The notes: generated by a model from the sequence alone, not told the origin. A stretch of 64,000 nucleotides of DNA from Ochrobactrum sp. RH2CCR150 (GCA_014138095.1 JACGXE010000004.1:248001-312000); one strand, 5' to 3'; counted from the stretch's first letter, positions 27,934 to 37,233 are shown. Numbers and translations are program-made.

Positions 27934-28860
27934 TCACTTTGCAACTGAAAATGTTTTGGGAAGACCGGCGCGTGCTATCGCGCCGCTGTAGCGTTCTTCT
28001 TGGCCCAGCCACGCTTCGACATCGCGGCGGATATCCAGCAGGGCGTCAATGTCGACACCAGTAGAAAAACCCATGCTTTCAAGCATATATGCCGTATCTT
28101 CCGTGTTGATGTTACCTGTTGCACCCGGTGCAAACGGACATCCGCCAAGCCCGGCCAGCGAACTGTCAAACACTCGGACGCCGGTTTCCAACGCGGCTGC
28201 TACATTGGCGAGGCCGAGGCCGCGCGTATCGTGGAAATGACAGATGATGCGGCGTCCATCCGAGATCTCGACAATCGGCAGCAGAATTTCGTGGACCTGC
28301 GCCGGATTGCCGTAACCCACCGTATCCGCCACGATCAACTCGTCTGCCCCCATATCCGTCACACGGCGCGCAATCTCGAACACGCGTTCCGGCGCGACAT
28401 AACCTTGCAGCGTGCACCCGAAACTGGTTGCCAGCCCACAAGCGAGTACCATATCGCGACCAGCCTCCGACTGTTTCAGCGCCACGATGCGCCCGAATTC
28501 CACGACCGCCTCATCCGTAGAGCGACGGACATTGGCCTGACTATGGGCTTCAGAAACTGAAAGCACGTAGTTGATATGGCGAAAGCCGGCGGCAAGCGCC
28601 CGCTCGGCGCCTTTGAGATTGGGCACCAGTGCTGAACAGACCGCGCCAGAAAAGTCAGGCAAGCTGGTAGCCAAAACGTCGGCATCAGCAAATTGCGGCA
28701 CGATCTTCGGCGGTACAAAAGAAGTCAGTTCGATTTCGCGGACACCAGCCGCAATAAGTCGCCTTGCCCATTCGCGTTTGCGATCGGTCTCAAGAAAGCG
28801 TTTTGCCATCTGAATTCCGTCGCGAAGTCCCACTTCGCGCAAGGTCACATGCTCTGCCAT
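27934..28860 (-). CDS. HMG-CoA lyase-like aldolase
   Basis: The 308-residue DRE-TIM lyase has REVGLRDGIQ at 8-17, VADTVGYGNP, CHFHDTRGLGLAN for metal binding and the catalytic loop GLGGCPFAPGATGN with its active Cys. HMG-CoA lyase splits 3-hydroxy-3-methylglutaryl-CoA into acetyl-CoA and acetoacetate; relatives cleave other branched 3-hydroxyacyl-CoAs such as citramalyl-CoA. It lies between acyl-CoA dehydrogenase and enoyl-CoA hydratase genes, so the pathway probably makes a tertiary 3-hydroxyacyl-CoA, implying a methyl-branched substrate. The exact substrate is not known. Confidence 0.88.
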   Translation of the reverse strand: MAEHVTLREVGLRDGIQMAKRFLETDRKREWARRLIAAGVREIELTSFVPPKIVPQFADADVLATSLPDFSGAVCSALVPNLKGAERALAAGFRHINYVLSVSEAHSQANVRRSTDEAVVEFGRIVALKQSEAGRDMVLACGLATSFGCTLQGYVAPERVFEIARRVTDMGADELIVADTVGYGNPAQVHEILLPIVEISDGRRIICHFHDTRGLGLANVAAALETGVRVFDSSLAGLGGCPFAPGATGNINTEDTAYMLESMGFSTGVDIDALLDIRRDVEAWLGQEERYSGAIARAGLPKTFSVAK

Positions 28861-28863
28861 GAC

Positions 28864-29658
28864 CTAAACTCCCCTGAAGACAGGTTGGCGCTTTTCATTG
28901 AAAGCCCGCACGCCTTCGTGACGGTCCTCCGTCGACACCATGCGGTTGTAGCATTCGATCTCGAAAGCCAGACCGTCAGCCAGTGACATTTGCAAACCGC
29001 GATGAATAGACTGCTTGGCCTGGCGCACAGAAATAGGCGCGTTGCCCGCTATGCGACGCGCAGTGGCAAGTGCTGCACCAAGAAGCTCGGCCTGCGGGAA
29101 CACACGATTGATAAGCCCCCACTCAAATGCCTCTTGCGCCGTGAAAGGCAGGCCAGTGAGGATAACTTCCTTGGCGCGTCGTTCTCCCATGGCGCGCGGC
29201 AGGTTCTGCGTACCACCCGCACCTGGCATGATGCCGAGCGTCACCTCGGTCAATGCGAAACGCGCATTTTCAGACGCATAGGCAAAATCAAGAGCTGCCG
29301 TAATCTCGCAGCCCCCACCATAGGCCGCACCATTGATTGCACCAATCAGCGGCACCGGACAGGCAATTATTGCGCGGAGCATGCGCTCAAACATTGCATG
29401 CTGGCGCAACCATTGCGCATCGGTCATACTATTGCGTTCCTTAAGGTCACCGCCTGCGCAGAAGGCCTTTTCGCCGGAACCCGTCAGCACAATCGCGCGC
29501 ACGCCTTCGACATCGATCTGGAACCTCTCGAAAAGGTCCATCAGTTCCTCGCCCATCCGGGTGTTCATCGCATTGGCTGCTTGCGGCCTATTGAGCCGGA
29601 CCAACAGCACATGGTCATCGATGCGCTCCAGTTCGAGTGTTTCATAGGTGCGTTCCAT
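28864..29658 (-). CDS. Enoyl-CoA hydratase/isomerase (crotonase family)
   Basis: The 264-residue crotonase has the oxyanion-hole segments GGDLKER after KAFCAG and INGAAYGGGCEI, plus a Glu in FALTEVTLGIMPGAGGTQ, where hydratases keep a catalytic Glu. It should add water to a 2-enoyl-CoA (or 3-methylglutaconyl-CoA-like ester), setting up cleavage by the HMG-CoA lyase-like protein. Its ATG overlaps the CoA-transferase stop by one base (TGATGG). The family assignment is firm; chain length and branching are inferred only from context. Confidence 0.9.
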   Translation of the reverse strand: MERTYETLELERIDDHVLLVRLNRPQAANAMNTRMGEELMDLFERFQIDVEGVRAIVLTGSGEKAFCAGGDLKERNSMTDAQWLRQHAMFERMLRAIIACPVPLIGAINGAAYGGGCEITAALDFAYASENARFALTEVTLGIMPGAGGTQNLPRAMGERRAKEVILTGLPFTAQEAFEWGLINRVFPQAELLGAALATARRIAGNAPISVRQAKQSIHRGLQMSLADGLAFEIECYNRMVSTEDRHEGVRAFNEKRQPVFRGV

Positions 29659-30791
29659 CAGCTTTCCTGTCGAATTGTCTGGTTGTGCGCTCCAAGTGTG
29701 GGCGCTGAACCGCCCGACGTTGGGCGAGCGTCGTCAATGGTGAATGGGAGGCCGATCCATTTCTGCCCGTCAGCTTCCGTTACAATACCGACAGCCTCGG
29801 TCTGCGGATGGGTCCAAACCTTGTCGATGGTCAAAAGCGGGCAATTCGGCACACTGACAGCGTCGAGTTTTTCGCCGAGTTCACTGACCGTGAGTTTCGC
29901 CACTGCGGCCGCGATCTGTGGTATCAACTCGTCGCGCAGCAACACTCTGTCGCGGTTCTGCGCAAACCTCTGATCTTTAGCCAGATGCTCCAGCCCCGGT
30001 AACGCCTGGCAGAGTTTTGCAAACAACCGGTCATTGCCCGCTGCGATCATCACCCAGCCGTCATCAGCCTCGAACGCCTGATAGGGCACAATTTCAGCTA
30101 GGCCGGAACCATGAGGCTTGCGCACTTCGCCTGCAACCGCATGTGCGGCAAGCGGAATGGTCATCCAGGCAAGCCCGGTCTCAAACAGAGACGTTGCTAT
30201 ATGTGCGCCTTCGCCATTTTTATTGCGCTCAAGAAGGGCTGCCAGCAGGCCGATGACGGTCCACATCCCCGACCCCATATCCACGAGCGACACACCGACC
30301 CGGACGGGAGGACGATCCGCCTCGCCGGTGATGGACATGATGCCAGAGGAAGCCTGCGCCAGCGGATCATAACCAAGCTTGCGCGACAGTGGGCCAGTTT
30401 TGCCAAAAGCGCCGATATCACACCAGATCATACCAGGCGCCTGGCGCCGCATCTCGTCGACATCAATACCGAATTTGGCAAGCAGACCAGGTCTCAGGTT
30501 CTGGATAACAGCATCAGCCCCAAGGATCAGCTTCTTGAGATGCGCACATTGTTCCGGGTCAGAAAAATCGAGTGTGAGACTTTCCTTTCCCCGGTTTAGA
30601 GCGTGAAATGCGGTGGCATCTTCTTTGAAGAAGGGGGGCCCCCAACCGCGCGCATAATCCCCAGTGGAAGGGTTTTCAATCTTGATTACCCGTGCTCCCA
30701 ACTCTGCCAGAATAAGGCCTGCATAGGGAGCGGCCACGCTGTGCCCCAGCTCGAGAACGGTAAGACCGTGAAGTGGTGCGGATTTACCCAA
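29658..30791 (-). CDS. CaiB/BaiF-type CoA transferase (family III)
   Basis: The 377-residue family III CoA transferase has LTVLELGHSVAAPYAGLILAE at the start, the RGKESLTLD segment, and LGYDPLAQASSGIMSITG, which carries the Asp that forms the covalent intermediate. It would move CoA from a donor such as succinyl-CoA to a carboxylic acid. The start appears to be TTG at 30791, with AGGAG 7 nt before it. It is first in the CoA-ester block after the ABC transporter, so it probably activates the imported acid. Confidence 0.9.
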   Translation of the reverse strand: MGKSAPLHGLTVLELGHSVAAPYAGLILAELGARVIKIENPSTGDYARGWGPPFFKEDATAFHALNRGKESLTLDFSDPEQCAHLKKLILGADAVIQNLRPGLLAKFGIDVDEMRRQAPGMIWCDIGAFGKTGPLSRKLGYDPLAQASSGIMSITGEADRPPVRVGVSLVDMGSGMWTVIGLLAALLERNKNGEGAHIATSLFETGLAWMTIPLAAHAVAGEVRKPHGSGLAEIVPYQAFEADDGWVMIAAGNDRLFAKLCQALPGLEHLAKDQRFAQNRDRVLLRDELIPQIAAAVAKLTVSELGEKLDAVSVPNCPLLTIDKVWTHPQTEAVGIVTEADGQKWIGLPFTIDDARPTSGGSAPTLGAHNQTIRQES

Positions 30792-30827
30792 AATAATTCT
30801 CCTGTCGAATTTCGGAGGCCAAACGGA

Positions 30828-31520
30828 TCAGAGATATTCCTCCGCCAGTGCGGCGCCTCTGATTTCATTGGTCGTTCCCGAACGGCGGATGAGACCGCCG
30901 CGCATGATGTGTCCGCTATGCGCAAGTTTGAGTGCTGGCCGCGCCATCTGCTCGGTCATGAGCACTGCGATACCGTCCTCTTGCATCTGACGTACTGCGG
31001 TCGAAATCTGTTGGATCCAGACCGGGGCGAGCCCCAGAAACGGCTCATCCAACAGCAATAGTTTCGGGCCACCGCACATCGCTCTGGCAATCGCCACCAA
31101 TTGCTGTTGGCCACCCGAAAGTTGACCTGCCGGCTGGGCCTGACGTTCAGCCAGAAAAGGGAAACTCGCCACAAGACGATCCCAGGCCTTCAACTGATCA
31201 CGTGTGCCGAGCGAACCGGCGCCTGCCAGCACGTTGTCCTTGACACTCATGGTTGGAAAAACGCGTCGTCCTTCGGGTGAGTAGCCAATACCAAGCCGGG
31301 CGCGCGCGTCACTCGAAAGACCGGAAATATCACGGCCTTCGAAACTGATCTGGCCACGAGTCGCTCTGACGAGCCCGATAACAGCATTGATCAGACTGGA
31401 CTTCCCTGCACCATTGGCCCCGATGAGAAGTACTGTCTGGCCGGCTTCGACTGCGATATCGACACCAGACAGTGCGTGCGTGCCGCTATAGGTCACATGC
31501 AAATCACGAATGCTGAGCAT
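30828..31520 (-). CDS. livF: Branched-chain-type ABC transporter ATPase (LivF-like)
   Basis: The 230-residue ATPase has Walker A GANGAGKSS, the signature LSGGQQQLVAIARA and Walker B LLLLDEPFLGLAP, all LivF-like. The ATG at 31520 overlaps the 3' end of the LivG gene by 17 bases; a frame to 31556 exists, but MLSIRDLHVTY is the usual N-terminus. It powers uptake together with the LivG, LivM, LivH and binding-protein genes upstream. This importer class carries branched amino acids, amides and many aromatic or short dicarboxylic acids. Confidence 0.93.
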   Translation of the reverse strand: MLSIRDLHVTYSGTHALSGVDIAVEAGQTVLLIGANGAGKSSLINAVIGLVRATRGQISFEGRDISGLSSDARARLGIGYSPEGRRVFPTMSVKDNVLAGAGSLGTRDQLKAWDRLVASFPFLAERQAQPAGQLSGGQQQLVAIARAMCGGPKLLLLDEPFLGLAPVWIQQISTAVRQMQEDGIAVLMTEQMARPALKLAHSGHIMRGGLIRRSGTTNEIRGAALAEEYL

Positions 31521-32262
31521 CGTCTTCCTCCTCATCGCTGCCCCCAAGATAGGCATTGATTACATCCGGATTTGTCAGCACCGTTTCCGGTGGGCCTTCT
31601 GCAATGAGCTTGCCGCCATCGAGAACAATGACCGACGGACACAGACGTTTGATCAACTCCATATCGTGCTCAACCAGAAGCACACCGCAGCCGAAGGCTT
31701 CTTGAGCAAAACGCACATATGTATCGATGTTGGTACGCTCGGATTTTTCCAACCCTGCCGCCGGTTCATCGAGCAGAAGCACCTTTGGCTGTGTTGCAAG
31801 TGCCATGGTGAGACCCAGCATCTTCTGAAGTCCGTAGGGAAGAATTTCCGCACTGCGCGTCCAGTTTTCGATGAGACCGAACTGATCAAGCAGCGGAGAC
31901 AGCTGTTCAAGTGCCGACCGCCCTCTCTTTGAAAAGCGGAGCGCCGAAAGAAGATTGTCCTCGACGGTGTAGCCATTGAAAGTTGCGGTCTGCTGGAAGC
32001 TGCGCACCAGACCTCGACCAGCATTCTCATAGACAGGTTTGCCGTCGATCTGCGTGTCGCCAAGAAGAACACGGCCCGAGCTTGGCTTCAGTCGACCTGA
32101 GATGATGTTGATCATCGTGGTCTTGCCAGCACCGTTTGGTCCAATGACACCGAGAAGTCCACCAGCTGGCAAGGTGAAACTGACATCGGTGAAGACCTTC
32201 AGTCCGCCGAATGCCTTGGAGATGCGATCCGCTTTCAGGGCATCTGTTGAAGTCTGGTTCAT
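31504..32262 (-). CDS. livG: Branched-chain-type ABC transporter ATPase (LivG-like)
   Basis: The 252-residue ATPase has Walker A GPNGAGKTT, Walker B VLLLDEPAAGLEKSE, and the LivG-type extended C-terminus (SVIVLDGGKLIAEGPPETVLT). The signature loop reads LPYGLQKML, as is common in LivG proteins instead of LSGGQ. It overlaps the LivM stop by ATGA, consistent with coupled translation. The very C-terminus is acidic (DEEEDD). Confidence 0.93.
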   Translation of the reverse strand: MNQTSTDALKADRISKAFGGLKVFTDVSFTLPAGGLLGVIGPNGAGKTTMINIISGRLKPSSGRVLLGDTQIDGKPVYENAGRGLVRSFQQTATFNGYTVEDNLLSALRFSKRGRSALEQLSPLLDQFGLIENWTRSAEILPYGLQKMLGLTMALATQPKVLLLDEPAAGLEKSERTNIDTYVRFAQEAFGCGVLLVEHDMELIKRLCPSVIVLDGGKLIAEGPPETVLTNPDVINAYLGGSDEEEDDAQHS

Positions 32263-33323
32263 CGACCATTCTCCCCAATAGCAAGATTGCCTTCATGCAC
32301 TGCCGCTTTGGTCCGATCTTTCCCAACCGAGCCACCATCTGTGCCACGCAGACGCTTGATGAGCGTGATTGCGATACCGACCAGACCGCCGCGCGCCACA
32401 AGCGTCACAACAATGATCAGCACACCGAAGAGACCAGGTGACAATTCACCGGAAAGTGCAAAGTAATTGGTAGCCGAGACCAGAACGATTGCACCCACAA
32501 GCGAGCCCAAAATGGTCCGCTTTCCACCAACGATCGCGTAGGTGATGTAGGTGATTGACGACATTGGAGCGAAGGACGTGGGATGGGCGGTCAAGAGCAT
32601 GTTGACGAGCGCAAAGCCTGCGAAACCCGACACGCCAGCTGCAACGCAAAACGCCATCGCTTTATATTTCCAGACCGGGAGGCCGAGGCTTTCCGCCAGC
32701 ACATCGTTGGTCTCAATGGCTGCAAATTCGTAGCGATACCAACGTGTGAAGGCGGCAGTGATCAGGAAACCGGCTAAGGCGAGTGCGCAGGTGGTGAGCA
32801 CAACGTGGGAATTGTCCCAAAGGTCCATACCGAACAACGTCACTGGCGGCATGCCGACAAGTCCGTTTGCTCCACCCGTCAACGGCTCAGCTTCAAACAG
32901 CAGGAGCTGGACGATTTCGGTCAGCACAAAAGTGACCAGCACGAAATAGACGCCCTTTAATCGCAATATCAACGAGCCGAGCGGAATTGCACAGAGCACC
33001 GGCACGAGAAAGGCTGCGGCCGAGAGGACAAAAATGTCGGTAATGCCAAGCCGCAGGCTCAATATGGCAACGGTATAGCCACCGACAGCCATGAAAGCTG
33101 GAACGGCGAAGCTCATCAGATCGAGCCGTTGCATAATATAGACGCCGAGTGCCGCCGTTGCCGCGATCAGGATCAAATTGGTCTGAGACAAGACCTGCGG
33201 ATTGGTACTGACAAGTGGCACAATAAAGGACAGAAGCACCAGGCCGAGTGTGATCCAATCAGGAATACTGAAGAATGGCTGACGTCGAATGGTGATGTCT
33301 GAGGAAATGGTGGTGCGGTTCAT
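32259..33323 (-). CDS. livM: Branched-chain-type ABC transporter permease (LivM-like)
   Basis: The 354-residue membrane protein has about 9-10 hydrophobic segments and the LivM hallmark stretch ETNDVLAESLGLPVWKYKAM, the cytoplasmic coupling region, followed by YAIVGGKRTILGSLVGA. It ends in a charged tail. Start and stop overlap both neighbours by ATGA. With LivH it forms the membrane channel of the importer. Confidence 0.92.
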   Translation of the reverse strand: MNRTTISSDITIRRQPFFSIPDWITLGLVLLSFIVPLVSTNPQVLSQTNLILIAATAALGVYIMQRLDLMSFAVPAFMAVGGYTVAILSLRLGITDIFVLSAAAFLVPVLCAIPLGSLILRLKGVYFVLVTFVLTEIVQLLLFEAEPLTGGANGLVGMPPVTLFGMDLWDNSHVVLTTCALALAGFLITAAFTRWYRYEFAAIETNDVLAESLGLPVWKYKAMAFCVAAGVSGFAGFALVNMLLTAHPTSFAPMSSITYITYAIVGGKRTILGSLVGAIVLVSATNYFALSGELSPGLFGVLIIVVTLVARGGLVGIAITLIKRLRGTDGGSVGKDRTKAAVHEGNLAIGENGR

Positions 33324-34186
33324 GAACGTCGGACCTCCTTGCCGAAAAGTCCCTGTGGGCGAACCACAAGCGTCACCATGACGATTGCAAAAAGCGTGAG
33401 CGCACCTTTAGATCCGCCGAGATAGACGGCAGCATAAGCTTCAACCATACCGACAATGAAGGCAGCGACGGTGGCACCGGTGACACTCCCAAGCCCACCC
33501 AGAATGACGGTAATGAACGAATAAGCGAGCGTCGCATCTCCAACATGCGGGGCGAGTGACAGGATTGGCGTGACCAGCGCGCCCGTCACCCCGGCAAGCC
33601 CGGTGGCGAGAGCAAATGCAAAAGGAAAGAGCGCCTTGGTCCGCATGCCGAGCGCGCTGGCTACCGCGCGATCTTCGGCCATTGCTCGCATGCCACGCCC
33701 GACATTGGTGCGATAGATCAGCCAATAGACCAATGCGATAGCCACGAGACATGCGGCGAGCACGATCATATTGGCATAGGGGAAATAGATGCCACCAAAA
33801 CGCCAGACCCCGGTTACAGGGAAAGAGAATTGCGGCGATTCAGCCCCGAAAATTACCAGGATGGCAGTGGCCAGGACGAGATAGAAGCCCATCGTGACCA
33901 TCAATGTTGCCTGATGATCTTCAATCACTCTTTCAAGAATGATTGCCTCGAACAACCAACCGAGCACTGCCGTCGCCACAAGGGCTATCAGCACCGCCAC
34001 TGGATAAGGCAATCCGAGCATTGTAGTGCAGTAATAGGCGACGTAGCCGCCCATTACATAGAAGCCGCCGTGAGCGAAATTCACCACGCCGAGGATCCCG
34101 AAAATCAGTGTGAACCCAAGCGCAAGCAAAGTATATTGTGAGCCGAGACTGATACCAATCAGCCCCGTCGTGATGAAGCTTTCCAT
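33320..34186 (-). CDS. livH: Branched-chain-type ABC transporter permease (LivH-like)
   Basis: The 288-residue permease opens with LLALGFTLIFGILGVVNFAHG, the typical LivH first helix pair, and has the coupling helix MAEDRAVASALGMRTKALFP and VILGGLGSVTGATVAAF near the end. The ATG at 34186 is chosen; the frame runs to 34318, but that part overlaps the binding-protein gene and is hydrophilic, unlike LivH. It partners with LivM. Confidence 0.93.
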   Translation of the reverse strand: MESFITTGLIGISLGSQYTLLALGFTLIFGILGVVNFAHGGFYVMGGYVAYYCTTMLGLPYPVAVLIALVATAVLGWLFEAIILERVIEDHQATLMVTMGFYLVLATAILVIFGAESPQFSFPVTGVWRFGGIYFPYANMIVLAACLVAIALVYWLIYRTNVGRGMRAMAEDRAVASALGMRTKALFPFAFALATGLAGVTGALVTPILSLAPHVGDATLAYSFITVILGGLGSVTGATVAAFIVGMVEAYAAVYLGGSKGALTLFAIVMVTLVVRPQGLFGKEVRRS

Positions 34187-34197
34187 AATACGGTGCC

Positions 34198-35373
34198 TTA
34201 CTTTTCGCTGACTGCTTCCGCGCGCAGCAGAGGCTGCTTCTTGCCATCCTGAACGATGCCGATAGCGAACGGATAAGACATTTCCTGATTGATGCCGAAG
34301 AAGGACTGGCCGATCCAATGACCATTGCCAATGTTCTCGTCTTCCACGGAAAGCTTGCGCATTTCGGCAGCGATCTTCTCGGAATCGTCGACAGTACCGG
34401 CAGCTTGCGCAGCTTTAATCATCATGCGGGCGGCAAAGACCCATCGGAAGAAGTCGCTATTTTCCGGGCGTGGTGAACCCATCAGCTTCTTGTACTTGTC
34501 TTCCAAAGCTTGCGTGTTTTCGTCCATATAGATCGGCTCGTACCAGAGGAAATCCTTCAGCACGTCAACGCCACCGGCCACACGGGCAATTTCATCAAAA
34601 CCAGGACCACCCAGGCGGAAAATAGGTCCCTCGAAGCCAGCCTGACGCAATTGTTTTACGATGATGCCAGCATCGCCCGCTGGCGATGAAGCGAGATCCA
34701 GAGCCCCAGGATTTGCGCTCATTATACGCGTGACGATCGGCGCAAAATTGCTGGTTCCGCGCTGGTAGTATTCTTCGGAGACATTAACGCCCTTCTCCTT
34801 GAATATCTGCGCATTCACGCCAGCAACATCGGTACCACCCTGATCATTCGGAGCCACAATCGCCACGCTGTCGAACTTGAAACGCTCGCGACCGGCATCA
34901 ATGATCGGACCGGCCCAACCGGACGGTCCGGGACCGATGTGGAATATGCTCGGCCATTGAGGACCTATTGCGTTCTTGGCGAAACTATCAACCATAGCAA
35001 CCATGCGATTGCGTGCTGCAACAGGCTTCATACCGGTCACTTCCGGTGAGCCTACACTCCCGACAATGACCTTGATACCCTGAGCAGCAAGCTGGTTCAT
35101 CGCCGACGCTGCGCCTTCAGCGGTATATTTGGAGTCAATCACAACAGTGGAAACCGAACAGGGAGCTCCATCAATAACCAGACGCTTTTCGTCGGTTGTT
35201 TCCTTGGCGACAAAATTGACGGCGTCGCGCAAGGCAATGCCCCATTGGGCTGCCGGACCCGACAAAACGGCCGGGGTACCGATCTTCAGTTCACAGGCAG
35301 CAGACGCCACGCTCGTATACGCTGCAGACGCAAGTAGAACGCCGCCCAAAAGGCGACCAAGACGCAATGACAT
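34198..35373 (-). CDS. Periplasmic binding protein of the branched-chain-type ABC importer
   Basis: The 391-residue type I binding protein has a signal peptide (hydrophobic core LLGGVLLASAAYTSV, probable cleavage after ASA near residue 25) followed by ELKIGTPAVLSGPAAQWG, the usual start of the mature ligand fold. It captures the substrate for the LivHMGF-like transporter. It is the first gene of the 23-kb island, about 80 nt downstream of the promoter at 35458-35486. The ligand is not known; relatives bind amino acids, amides, benzoates or short dicarboxylates. Confidence 0.9.
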   Translation of the reverse strand: MSLRLGRLLGGVLLASAAYTSVASAACELKIGTPAVLSGPAAQWGIALRDAVNFVAKETTDEKRLVIDGAPCSVSTVVIDSKYTAEGAASAMNQLAAQGIKVIVGSVGSPEVTGMKPVAARNRMVAMVDSFAKNAIGPQWPSIFHIGPGPSGWAGPIIDAGRERFKFDSVAIVAPNDQGGTDVAGVNAQIFKEKGVNVSEEYYQRGTSNFAPIVTRIMSANPGALDLASSPAGDAGIIVKQLRQAGFEGPIFRLGGPGFDEIARVAGGVDVLKDFLWYEPIYMDENTQALEDKYKKLMGSPRPENSDFFRWVFAARMMIKAAQAAGTVDDSEKIAAEMRKLSVEDENIGNGHWIGQSFFGINQEMSYPFAIGIVQDGKKQPLLRAEAVSEK

Positions 35374-35457
35374 GTTTTCTCCTCCCATTGTGTAGCCGCA
35401 TCGTCGCTTCGCTTGTTACCAACGCAAAGTCTCCTCCTGACTGCCAGCTACCTTGTG

Positions 35458-35486
35458 ACCATAACTGCGAGGGAAACACCTGTCAA
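35458..35486 (-). promoter_or_regulatory. Sigma-70-type promoter of the catabolic island
   Basis: On the minus strand a perfect -35 TTGACA (plus positions 35481-35486) is followed after 17 bases by TATGGT (35458-35463) as the -10. Transcription would start near 35451, about 78 nt before the ATG of the binding-protein gene. This is the strongest promoter-like match I saw in the window. It directly abuts the LacI-type palindrome at 35486-35499. Confidence 0.72.
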
Positions 35487-35499
35487 TAAAACGTTTCAT
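35486..35499. promoter_or_regulatory. LacI-family operator palindrome
   Basis: The 14-base sequence ATAAAACGTTTCAT is symmetric around a central CG, with a single mismatched pair (positions 3 and 12). A-rich half-sites with central CG are the common operator form of the LacI/GalR family. It is centred near -42 of the predicted start, overlapping the edge of the -35. A weaker related stretch, AAATGTTTTCAT, follows at 35502-35513. The LacI protein at 23383-24417 is the only family member in the window. Confidence 0.7.
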
Positions 35500-35513
35500 C
35501 TAAATGTTTTCAT

Positions 35514-35939
35514 TCTTATTGGTGCCTCATCAACCCTCTTCTCGTTATTTTTCAACACTTTTAACGTCTTAATCTCTCGGCTTAACCGATGATATGCAGC
35601 GTCATCAATCCAGACTAAAGCCAATAGGCAGTGTAATATGAATCGTTTTTACAAATCTCTGACGCACCATGAATAAGCATCAAGCCGATCTGATACAGCT
35701 AAATCACGGATGAGGATTGGAATATTTTCCGGAGCCACATCCCCGCAGACCACTGCTCAATTGACAGTTGATTTTTTAAAGCGACACGGGTTTCAGTAAG
35801 CTCTGCGGAGCTAATTAGATGACTATTCAGACTGGCACCGAGGACACATTGATTTGGCGCTACCAACAGAGTTCACTCGGTTTTGCCTGAAGAGTTCCTG
35901 ACGTTTTGCTAAGTGGGTTTCCGCCACCATTATGCCGCC
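35514..35939. other. Intergenic region upstream of the island
   Basis: About 430 bp of rather AT-rich DNA lie between the LacI-type operator and the IS3 remnant. I see no coding frame with family features. A TTGACA at about 35760 on the plus strand has no good -10 at normal spacing. The IS3-like element may end near 35930, but I could not define its terminal repeat. Confidence 0.4.
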
Positions 35940-37114
35940 ACTATCATCGGTGTCAGCGCGTTGAAGTAGACCTGATCCGGTGTCGGCCGGTCAAGGATGA
36001 ATGTGGGCGTCGGCTATTATAAAAGCTCAAATAGCGGCCAATGCAGACGCGGGCCTCCAACACGGTCTTGTAGGCGTGGAGGTAGACTTCCTCGTATTTG
36101 ATCGACCGCCAAAGCCGCTCGACGAAGACATTGTCCCGCCACGCGCCCTTGCCATCCATCGAGATGGCGATTTCGGCCTTCATCAGCACCGCGGTGAGGT
36201 CGATAGAAGTGAATTGTGATCCCTAATCCGTGTTGAAGATGTCGGGCTTGTCATAACGGGCCAGTGCTTCCTCGACCGCCCAGATGCAGAAAGCGGCTTA
36301 CATCGTAATCGACAGTCGCCACGACAGAACTCTCCGGCTAAACCAGTCGACAACGGCGCAGAGATAGACGAAGCCCCGCGCCATGGGGATATAGGTCAGA
36401 TTCATCGCCCAGACTTGATTGGGCCAGGTGACCGCCAGCTTGCGCAAGAGGTAAGGAAAAATTTGTGGCCTGGTGCTGGTTTGGAGAGTGTTCAGGCGAC
36501 GGTAAATCGCCTCGATGCCCATCTTCTTCATCAGCGTGGCGACGTGAAGCCGCCCGACATTCAACCCTTCTCCTCTCAAAACTCATTGCAACCTCCGACT
36601 TCTGGCGAAATGGTAGTCGAGATGCATTTCGTCGATCCGGCGCATCAAAGCCGAATCTCCGTCCGACACTGAACGTGGAGAATAGTAGACGCTACCGCGG
36701 CTGAAGCCGAGAAGCTTCGCCTGGCGTGCAACCGACAGCTTGTGTGAGCGGTTGATCATTTCTTCCCGCTCAGAAATCCCGCGTTGCCGAGCGCTCCAGC
36801 TATCGTAGCGGAATCCGTAACCCCAGTGGGGCCGCGTAAGCCCCAAGCGAAGCATCGTTCTCCAGCGTCAATTCGCCAATCTTGGCGTGCAGCGTTTTCA
36901 CATCGACGGTCGGACCCGCTGGTTCCGTCTGCGCTTCATCGTCGAAAATGCCTGTCGCCCCCTCAAGGAGCTGATTTTTCCACTGTTTGTTTTGGTTGGC
37001 ATGCACGTCGAACTTCTGGAGTAATTTCAGCAGCGCCTGCTCATCTCAAATCGCTGCGAGCGTCACCTTTACACTGAAAGCCGAACTGTGGTTCCGGCGC
37101 GGTCGTCTCGTCAT
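35940..37114 (-). mobile_element. Degenerate IS3-family insertion sequence
   Basis: The orfA start (ATG at 37114, MTRRPRRNHSSAF) hits a stop after 22 codons; orfA sequence resumes at about 37010-36860 (QWKNQLLEG, VKTLHAKIGELTLEN). OrfB pieces follow: 36855-36583 (AKLLGFSRGSVYYSPR, RIDEMHLDYHF), 36579-36298 (RLHVATLMKKMGIEAIYRR, NQVWAMNLTYIPMARGF) and 36189-35953 (GAWRDNVFVERLWRSIKYEE). The first DDE Asp is Asn, a stop at 36223-36225 lies inside the NTDQGSQFTS motif, and further frameshifts separate the parts. The element cannot make a transposase by itself. Ends are approximate. Confidence 0.88.
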
Positions 37115-37233
37115 GGTATCTCCTGTTCACGGTATCTAAGCCGAGCTCAGGTAGAAATTCCAATTATCCTAGCTGTACGGATTTCCCTCGCCACCTCTGT
37201 TGCGTGCAGTGTGAGCTTTTGCAACGGAACCCT

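Noticed and set aside
28990..29973. Plus-strand frame of about 327 codons
   Set aside because: Antisense to the enoyl-CoA hydratase and CoA-transferase genes, no motif support.
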